Shown piece after piece: positions 1 to 3,698 of a stretch of 7,392 bases of DNA. The notes under the pieces were generated by a model, which did not search any database, was not told the DNA's origin, and was given only the letters and a program-made list of their open reading frames with translations. The stretch covers positions 1 to 7,392 of the forward strand of contig JAKACS010000146.1 of assembly GCA_021821235.1 (NCBI GenBank), written 5' to 3'. Source of the DNA: Bacillota bacterium (GTDB lineage: Bacteria > Bacillota > Bacilli > Bacillales_B > DSM-18226). The position numbers and the translations under genes are program-made. The number at the start of each line of letters is the position of its first letter. The stretch's first letter is position 1.

Positions 1-84
1 ATCTTCACCGGAAATATAGTCCGAAGTAAATGGCACTTTCTCTTTTCCTTTTACATGATAACTCCATTCTATTTTATATTTCAT
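1..84 (-). CDS. N-terminal fragment of an unidentified protein (runs off the left edge)
   Basis: On the minus strand an ATG at 84..82 opens a frame that stays open for 28 codons to the window edge, beginning MKYKIEWSYHVKGKEKVPF. A GAAAGG ribosome binding site (100..95) lies 10 nt upstream. The residue mix is charged and hydrophilic, with no signal peptide or membrane segment, so a small cytoplasmic protein is likely. A weak -10-like TATGAT (125..120) lies upstream, without a good -35. It diverges from the RNase H-like gene. I do not recognise the family from this fragment. The coding call rests on the good start context and the open frame, so it is moderately sure; the product is unknown. Confidence 0.55.
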   Translation of the reverse strand, partial: MKYKIEWSYHVKGKEKVPFTSDYISGED

Positions 85-161
85 TTTCTTCAAACCTTTC
101 TTATCGATTCTTTACTCTTATCATACCCATGCAAAGAAATTAGAAAAAAGCATAAAAATTA

Positions 162-170
162 TGTTAAAAT
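162..170 (+). promoter_or_regulatory. Candidate extended -10 promoter for the RNase H-like/EamA unit
   Basis: TGTTAAAAT matches the extended -10 form TGnTAtaaT of vegetative sigma-A promoters, with five of six bases in the hexamer. A -35 box at the usual distance is poor (TTAGAA or TAGAAA near 140-146), which extended -10 promoters tolerate. Transcription would begin near 176-177 and give a leader of about 25 nt that contains the ribosome binding site at 187-193. The region is very AT-rich, so a chance match is possible. Confidence 0.4.
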
Positions 171-186
171 TTTTGTAACGAAGCAA

Positions 187-193
187 ACGGAGG
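187..193 (+). promoter_or_regulatory. Ribosome binding site that fixes the TTG start of the RNase H-like gene
   Basis: ACGGAGG lies 8 nt before TTG at 202. This spacing, and the fact that the RNase H fold begins right after the TTG (IEVYIDG), make 202 the start. The much earlier in-frame ATG at 55 would add a non-homologous hydrophobic extension that reads through the promoter region. Confidence 0.8.
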
Positions 194-201
194 ATGCAAA
201 A

Positions 202-603
202 TTGATTGAAGTTTATATTGACGGAGCCAGTGCCGGCAATCCAGGGCCAAGCGGCGCAGGGATCTTTATTAAAGGTCAAGGAATTCAGGAAAAGCACGCA
301 ATCCCTCTTGGCGTAATGTCAAACCACGAAGCGGAATTTCACGCATTGATTAAAGCACTTGAAATTTGCCTGGAAAACAACTACAAAACAGTTTCTTTCC
401 GCACTGATTCCGAATTAGTGAACCGCGCCATAGAAAAGGAATTCGCAAAAAACAAGCAATTTTCCCCATTGCTGGACAATGCTCTGCAGCTTTCAAAAAG
501 GTTTGAGCTTTTTTTTATGAAATGGATTCCGAGCCGCGAAAATAATGTAGCCGATGAACTCGCACGCAAAGCAATTCGAGCAAATCCATTGGAGGAATTA
601 TAA
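202..603 (+). CDS. RNase HI-like (reverse-transcriptase-like) protein, YpdQ/YpeP type
   Basis: This is a 133-aa cytoplasmic protein that is one RNase H fold from end to end. It opens with IDGASAGNPG, the first strand and loop of the type 1 RNase H family. All four acidic metal ligands of RNase HI can be aligned: D7, E45 (in NHEAEFHAL), D69 (in RTDSE) and D118 (in VADELARKA). The His124 of the E. coli enzyme has no counterpart; W108 occupies that place. The basic protrusion is also missing. Such proteins cleave the RNA strand of RNA-DNA hybrids when active, but Bacillus homologues of this type have been reported to lack clear RNase H activity, so substrate and activity are uncertain. The start is TTG. 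The gene ends 4 nt before the transporter ATG, and that gene's ribosome binding site lies inside this one, so the two are probably co-transcribed. The family call is firm; the choice between the B. subtilis names ypdQ and ypeP is not. Confidence 0.9.
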   Translation: MIEVYIDGASAGNPGPSGAGIFIKGQGIQEKHAIPLGVMSNHEAEFHALIKALEICLENNYKTVSFRTDSELVNRAIEKEFAKNKQFSPLLDNALQLSKRFELFFMKWIPSRENNVADELARKAIRANPLEEL

Positions 604-607
604 GACC

Positions 608-1534
608 ATGCATAAATCACTCATTGCCGAGGGCAGTTTGCTGGTCGTTACATTTATCTGGGGAATCACGTTTGTACTTGTACAAAACGCCATCAGTACC
701 CTTGAGCCCCTTGCGTTTAATGGAGTTCGCTTTTTGTTGGCAGCAATCCTATTAGCTCTTTGGTTAATTTTTTTTGAAAAAAAACAGTTAACGCAGCTCA
801 ATAAGCAAGCTATTTTAACAGGCGTTTTTATCGGTTTTTGGTTATTTTTAGGCTATGCAACCCAAACAATCGGGCTGCTTTATACGACTTCTTCAAAAGC
901 AGGTTTTATTACTGGCCTAAGCGTTGTCCTTGTTCCATTGTTTTCAATGGTATTGTTAAAACAATCGCTAAACCGCAATGCAATTATGGGTGTTGTCATC
1001 GCAGCAGTGGGACTTTTTTTGTTAACGGCTACCGATTTTTCGCCGCTTAACATCGGGGATGTTTTTGTCTTTTTTTGCGCAATTAGCTTTGCGCTGCATA
1101 TTGTCTTCATTGGTAAATTTGCGGCAAATTATCCAACATTATTACTGACAGTCATCCAAATCGCCACCGTTGGATTTCTGTCTTCGATCACTTCATTTCT
1201 ATTTGAAGATTGGCGAAATACGTTCCGATGGGAATTGCTGTTATCAAAAAATGTTTATCTTGCACTGTTGATCACTTCATTGTTCGCCACTGCATTTGCG
1301 TTTTTAGCACAAACGCAATTCCAAAAATATACAACGACTACACGGGTAGCGCTTATTTTTGCAATGGAACCTGTTTTTGCAGCGATAACGGGGTATGTAT
1401 GGGCAAATGAACGCTTAACGACCGGAGCTTTGATCGGCTGTCTGTTTATTTTTGCGGGTATGCTCTTTGCGGAGCTTCCCAGCTTGAAATTTTCATTATC
1501 GAAAAAACAGTTTAAAAATAACTCCCTTTCGTAA
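608..1534 (+). CDS. EamA-family (drug/metabolite transporter superfamily) membrane protein
   Basis: This 308-aa protein is strongly hydrophobic and fits the ten-helix, two-repeat EamA architecture, the usual length for the family. Marks of the family are FIWGITF in helix 1 (residues 16-22), FNGVRF at the start of helix 2 (37-42), and in the second repeat RVALIFAMEPVFAA (246-259), followed by ANERLT (266-271), where family members often have a Gly-Glu pair. The C-terminus is short and basic, so it probably lies in the cytoplasm. Members export or take up small metabolites such as amino acids or nucleobases; nothing here reveals the substrate. The ATG at 608 is chosen because TM1 begins directly after it and GGAGG (591-595) lies 12 nt upstream, inside the RNase H-like gene. 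An earlier in-frame ATG (554) would lie deep in that gene and add a hydrophilic extension. The last codons form the left arm of the terminator. Confidence 0.92.
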   Translation: MHKSLIAEGSLLVVTFIWGITFVLVQNAISTLEPLAFNGVRFLLAAILLALWLIFFEKKQLTQLNKQAILTGVFIGFWLFLGYATQTIGLLYTTSSKAGFITGLSVVLVPLFSMVLLKQSLNRNAIMGVVIAAVGLFLLTATDFSPLNIGDVFVFFCAISFALHIVFIGKFAANYPTLLLTVIQIATVGFLSSITSFLFEDWRNTFRWELLLSKNVYLALLITSLFATAFAFLAQTQFQKYTTTTRVALIFAMEPVFAAITGYVWANERLTTGALIGCLFIFAGMLFAELPSLKFSLSKKQFKNNSLS

Positions 1535-1552
1535 AAAGGGAGTTATTTTTTT
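1514..1552 (+). terminator. Strong, bidirectional rho-independent terminator overlapping gene ends
   Basis: A 16-bp perfect stem (1514-1529 with 1535-1550) closes a 5-nt loop. Its core is AACTCCCTTT/AAAGGGAGTT, and a run of T follows and partly overlaps the right arm. The transporter stop codon (1532-1534) is in the loop. On the other strand the same hairpin is also followed by a T-rich tract, so it can end the leftward unit whose last stop codon (1553..1551) abuts it. It insulates two convergent operons. Confidence 0.92.
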
Positions 1553-1820
1553 AAATTGTTAAAAGTTCCTTATCTTTTATAAACCGCAAAGCGGCTTTTC
1601 TTGTCGTGATGTTATTGGCTGTTAAGGTTTCGAGCAAAGCGATATAAAAACTGCCGTCAAACCCTTTTTGGGCCTTCAGCGTCAGTTCGATGGCTGTATT
1701 GGTGATTTCATCCGATGCACTTGTATAGCGTTTTCCAAAATAGATAAAACCGATCACATCTTCCTGAAAGTGAAATCCCCGGCCCTTTAAGTCGAATAAG
1801 TATTGTTCCACCGTCTGCAC
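1551..1820 (-). CDS. Small conserved-looking hypothetical protein, possibly DUF6123
   Basis: This frame encodes 89 aa of soluble, balanced composition (VEQYLFDLKGRGFHFQED near the start, then a helical C-terminal half ending FIKDKELLTI). There is no signal peptide, membrane helix or recognisable catalytic motif. From memory the size and pattern resemble the DUF6123 family of Bacillaceae, but I cannot confirm this; no function is known to me. The start is GTG at 1820: an in-frame TGA lies only four codons upstream, so no longer version is possible. The nearest ribosome-binding-like stretch (GAGAGGA) is about 13 nt away, rather far; a GTG at 1811 is the alternative. The gene follows the divergent-PAP2 gene by 38 nt on the same strand and is probably co-transcribed with it. 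It ends at the shared terminator. Confidence 0.8.
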   Translation of the reverse strand: MQTVEQYLFDLKGRGFHFQEDVIGFIYFGKRYTSASDEITNTAIELTLKAQKGFDGSFYIALLETLTANNITTRKAALRFIKDKELLTI

Positions 1821-1858
1821 CCGACTGTGTCATTCCTCTCTCCATAGTCTCTCTAAAA

Positions 1859-2356
1859 TCACTCCTTAAATTTTACCTTATGAAAGAGCCTTTTTCTATC
1901 TTTTTTTGTCAACAAGTGACCGATGATCCCTACCACAGCACCCAAAATAGCACCACCGACAACTTCTTCCGGCTGATGGCCAAGCATTTCTTTAAGTTTT
2001 TTCGGTGGTTCCTCTTTAAAGGGAACCGTTTCTTCTTTGTTAATTTTCTCCAACAGCTCGTCCATGGAATTTACTTTCAGTGTCAGTTCTCCGGTCTGCC
2101 GGCGGATTCCTTGAGCATCATACATTACAATTAATCCATAGATAAGCGAAAGGGCGAAGTCAAAAGTTGGAAGACCGCGCTTTAAAGCAATATACGTTGT
2201 TAAGGTGGAAACCCCGGCTGAATGGGAACTTGGCATTCCGCCTGTTTCAAAAAATACCTGTGGTCGCCATTCTTTCTTTTTTACATAATGGATGGGAATT
2301 TTTAGACCCTGGGCAAGACCTATACTAAAAAGGGCAAAATAAACCCCTTTGTTCAT
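1859..2356 (-). CDS. Divergent PAP2 family membrane protein (DUF212, YuiD-like)
   Basis: This 165-aa protein has about four hydrophobic segments (roughly residues 4-22, 45-59, 66-80 and 133-150). It carries the hallmark of the divergent PAP2 family, GGMPSSHSAGV (39-49), a variant of the PSGH motif of type 2 phosphatidic acid phosphatases. DAQGIRRQTGE (80-90) and GHQPEEVVGG (126-135) follow, the latter in the place of the last PAP2 motif with its catalytic histidine (H127). A charged cytoplasmic loop (98-125) separates the last two. Family members are presumed membrane phosphatases, but the substrate is not established. B. subtilis YuiD is of similar length. ATG at 2356 is preferred over in-frame GTG at 2365, because that GTG lies inside the ribosome binding site GAGGTGA. 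The gene leads a two-gene unit with the hypothetical gene and diverges from sspL; I see no convincing sigma-A promoter in the 84-nt gap. Confidence 0.93.
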   Translation of the reverse strand: MNKGVYFALFSIGLAQGLKIPIHYVKKKEWRPQVFFETGGMPSSHSAGVSTLTTYIALKRGLPTFDFALSLIYGLIVMYDAQGIRRQTGELTLKVNSMDELLEKINKEETVPFKEEPPKKLKEMLGHQPEEVVGGAILGAVVGIIGHLLTKKDRKRLFHKVKFKE

Positions 2357-2361
2357 TTCGT

Positions 2362-2368
2362 TCACCTC
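2362..2368 (-). promoter_or_regulatory. Ribosome binding site that fixes the start of the divergent PAP2 gene
   Basis: On the minus strand GAGGTGA ends 5 nt before ATG at 2356. The GTG inside it (2365..2363) is in the reading frame and would add three residues, but it has no ribosome binding site of its own. Confidence 0.8.
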
Positions 2369-2390
2369 ATTTTTTCATGTTTGGAATCCG

Positions 2391-2425
2391 GTGTTTTATT
2401 ATTCCACCAGGGAATACTATTAAAC
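2391..2425. repeat. Imperfect inverted repeat between divergent sspL and PAP2 genes
   Basis: Arms 2391-2405 and 2411-2425 match at 11 of 15 positions around a 5-nt spacer. The inner nine bases (TATTATTCC against GGAATACTA) match at eight. It fills the middle of the 84-nt divergent gap and ends one base before the sspL ribosome binding site. It is not followed by a T run, so it is not a terminator. It may be an operator or a leader hairpin, or it may be chance in AT-rich DNA. Confidence 0.4.
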
Positions 2426-2440
2426 GGAGGTGAGGGTTAG

Positions 2441-2578
2441 ATGAGTAAAAGGCATCATACCAACCGTGGTGTAAAGGCTTCTGGTGTAACGCCGCAAGGA
2501 TATGGTCAAGATGCAGAATTTGCTGCGGAGCCAAAAAGCAAGTTGGAAAACGCAGCAAAAAAGAAAAACACAAAATAA
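2441..2578 (+). CDS. sspL: Small acid-soluble spore protein L
   Basis: This 45-aa, Lys-rich, hydrophilic protein begins MSKRHHTNRG. It contains the SspL signature GVTPQG (residues 15-20) and then PKSKLENAAKKKNTK at the C-terminus, matching the conserved pattern PKxxLExxAKKxNTK of the B. subtilis minor spore protein SspL, which is about 42 aa. SspL is made in the forespore late in sporulation and is packed in the spore core; its exact role is not known and it is distinct from the alpha/beta DNA-binding SASPs. The start is certain: GGAGGTGA (2426-2433) lies 7 nt before the ATG. In B. subtilis the gene is read by the forespore sigma factor G. A sequence like a sigma-G -10 (AATACTA, 2413-2419) occurs here, but it lies too close to the start and has no good -35, so I do not claim a promoter. 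A hairpin terminator follows. Confidence 0.93.
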   Translation: MSKRHHTNRGVKASGVTPQGYGQDAEFAAEPKSKLENAAKKKNTK

Positions 2579-2633
2579 AAAGAAGAATGATGGGCTTACA
2601 TTTATCAACAAGGATCAGTCTTCTTTGAAAAGA

Positions 2634-2667
2634 GACTGCCTTTACATAGTGAAAGGCAGCCTTTTTT
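2634..2667 (+). terminator. Rho-independent terminator between sspL and ypcP
   Basis: An 8-bp stem CTGCCTTT/AAAGGCAG (2636-2643 with 2652-2659) has an 8-nt loop and is followed by CC and a run of six T (2662-2667). It ends sspL transcription. The convergent ypcP stops at 2675, just beyond, and on that strand the hairpin is followed by a weaker T-rich stretch (TCTCTTTT), so it probably works in both directions. Confidence 0.88.
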
Positions 2668-2674
2668 AACATCA

Positions 2675-3568
2675 TTATGAAACATTTGCAGATTCAGCTG
2701 AAAGGATGCGATGGAGACCTCGCAATTCCAATTCCGAAAATTTGCTTAGTACTTTTTCATTTGAAAATTTCAGCTTGGCTTCTTCCAGCCCGCAACTGAC
2801 AGGAACATCGCATTTTATTTCTGCAAGCTTTCTTGATAGATGCAACATTTCCAAGTCTTGAGTGATCTTTGTTTTGTTCGCTTTTGTAAGCTGATTCAGA
2901 TTGGCAAGAATTCCTTCAATATGTTCATACTCTTGAAGCAGTTTCAGAGCCGTTTTTTCGCCAATCCCTTTTACGCCTGGGTAATGATCACTTGTATCCC
3001 CCATTAAAGCTTTTAAATCGATCATTTGCCTTGGGGAAATACCCTTTTCAGCAAAAAAAGAATCAGGCGTGTGGACAAGATAGTTACCGTATCCTTTTTT
3101 CAACAAGGCAACCGATATGGAATCGTCCAAAAGCTGAAGGATGTCTTGATCACCCGTTAAAATGGTCACATTTGCTGAATCTTTTGCTTGATGAGCAATT
3201 GTTCCAATGCAGTCATCTGCTTCAAACCCGGTAACACCGATATTCGGAATATCAAATGAAGCGACAACTTCTTTTACTAGTTCAAATTGTGGCAAAAGTT
3301 CAATAGGCGGCTCAGATCGATTGGCTTTATAATCAGAGTACAGTTCTGAGCGAAAAGTTTTGCTTCCCAAATCCCAGCAAACTGCAACATGGGATGGATT
3401 GAATGATTCAAAGGCTGTCATTAAATGTTTGACAAACCCGTAGATTCCATTTGTTGGAATTCCTTTTGAATTGATCATAAATTGGCCTGTTACCGCGGTG
3501 GCATAAAATGCACGGAACAACAATGCCATACCGTCTACAAGCATGAGAGAAGGTTTTTGCTTTTGCAA
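2675..3568 (-). CDS. ypcP: 5'-3' exonuclease / discrete flap endonuclease YpcP
   Basis: This 297-aa protein is a stand-alone version of the 5' nuclease domain of DNA polymerase I, close in length to B. subtilis YpcP (about 296 aa). It removes 5' flaps and RNA primers during Okazaki fragment maturation and repair. Metal-binding acidic residues are all visible: D12 (LVDGMALLFRAF), D66 (CWDLGSKTFR), E116, D118 and D119 (GFEADDC), D140 and D142 (TGDQD), D191 and D194 (GDTSD). YKANR (80-84) is the conserved basic stretch, and PGVKGIGEKTA (197-207) is the helix-3-turn-helix DNA-binding motif. There is no polymerase domain, as expected. The start is taken as TTG at 3568 with GGGGGGATC just upstream; the open frame extends to a TTG at 3601, but that has no ribosome binding site and would start only about 8 nt after the predicted transcript start. 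It lies downstream of dynA on the same strand and converges on sspL. Confidence 0.95.
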   Translation of the reverse strand: MQKQKPSLMLVDGMALLFRAFYATAVTGQFMINSKGIPTNGIYGFVKHLMTAFESFNPSHVAVCWDLGSKTFRSELYSDYKANRSEPPIELLPQFELVKEVVASFDIPNIGVTGFEADDCIGTIAHQAKDSANVTILTGDQDILQLLDDSISVALLKKGYGNYLVHTPDSFFAEKGISPRQMIDLKALMGDTSDHYPGVKGIGEKTALKLLQEYEHIEGILANLNQLTKANKTKITQDLEMLHLSRKLAEIKCDVPVSCGLEEAKLKFSNEKVLSKFSELELRGLHRILSAESANVS

Positions 3569-3573
3569 GGAAA

Positions 3574-3582
3574 GATCCCCCC
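3574..3582 (-). promoter_or_regulatory. ypcP: Ribosome binding site that fixes the TTG start of ypcP
   Basis: GGGGGGATC on the minus strand lies 5 nt before TTG at 3568 (8 nt counted from the G run). It is an unusual all-G variant of GGAGG, and GATC extends the match to the 16S rRNA tail. It supports the shorter start over the in-frame TTG at 3601. Confidence 0.65.
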
Positions 3583-3615
3583 GATTTAGAATAAGTGTCA
3601 AAAAGCATGCCTTTT

Positions 3616-3624
3616 ATTATATCA
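3616..3624 (-). promoter_or_regulatory. ypcP: Extended -10 promoter for ypcP
   Basis: On the minus strand TGATATAAT is a perfect extended -10 element (TGnTATAAT). No -35 hexamer resembling TTGACA stands 16-18 nt upstream. Transcription would start near 3609 and leave a leader of about 40 nt before the TTG start at 3568. ypcP can thus be expressed independently of dynA, although no terminator separates the two. Confidence 0.65.
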
Positions 3625-3698
3625 TACATTGCCAAATTCACGGTTCGTTTTTATTATCATCATACGAAATCCAGCCGCTAAAGCTGCCGACTTAGGAT

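Noticed and set aside
55..201. An N-terminal extension of the RNase H-like protein from ATG at 55
   Set aside because: It has no ribosome binding site, runs through the predicted promoter and the divergent gene's start, and is not part of the RNase H fold, which starts just after TTG 202.
2413..2419. Sigma-G -10 box for sspL (AATACTA)
   Set aside because: It would place the transcript start at the ribosome binding site itself, and no GnATR-type -35 stands at the right distance.
2367..2675. Minus-strand open frames of 63 and 102 codons opposite sspL
   Set aside because: They are antisense to a clear sspL gene and a terminator, have no good start context, and their Cys/Phe/Leu-rich make-up is what the complement of a Lys-rich gene gives.
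3569..3601. Longer ypcP starting at TTG 3601
   Set aside because: No ribosome binding site, and it lies only about 8 nt after the predicted transcript start; the family begins near the shorter start.
3672..3690. Possible terminator hairpin after dynA (CAGC/GCTG arms)
   Set aside because: The stem is only about 4 bp and no T run follows on the minus strand.
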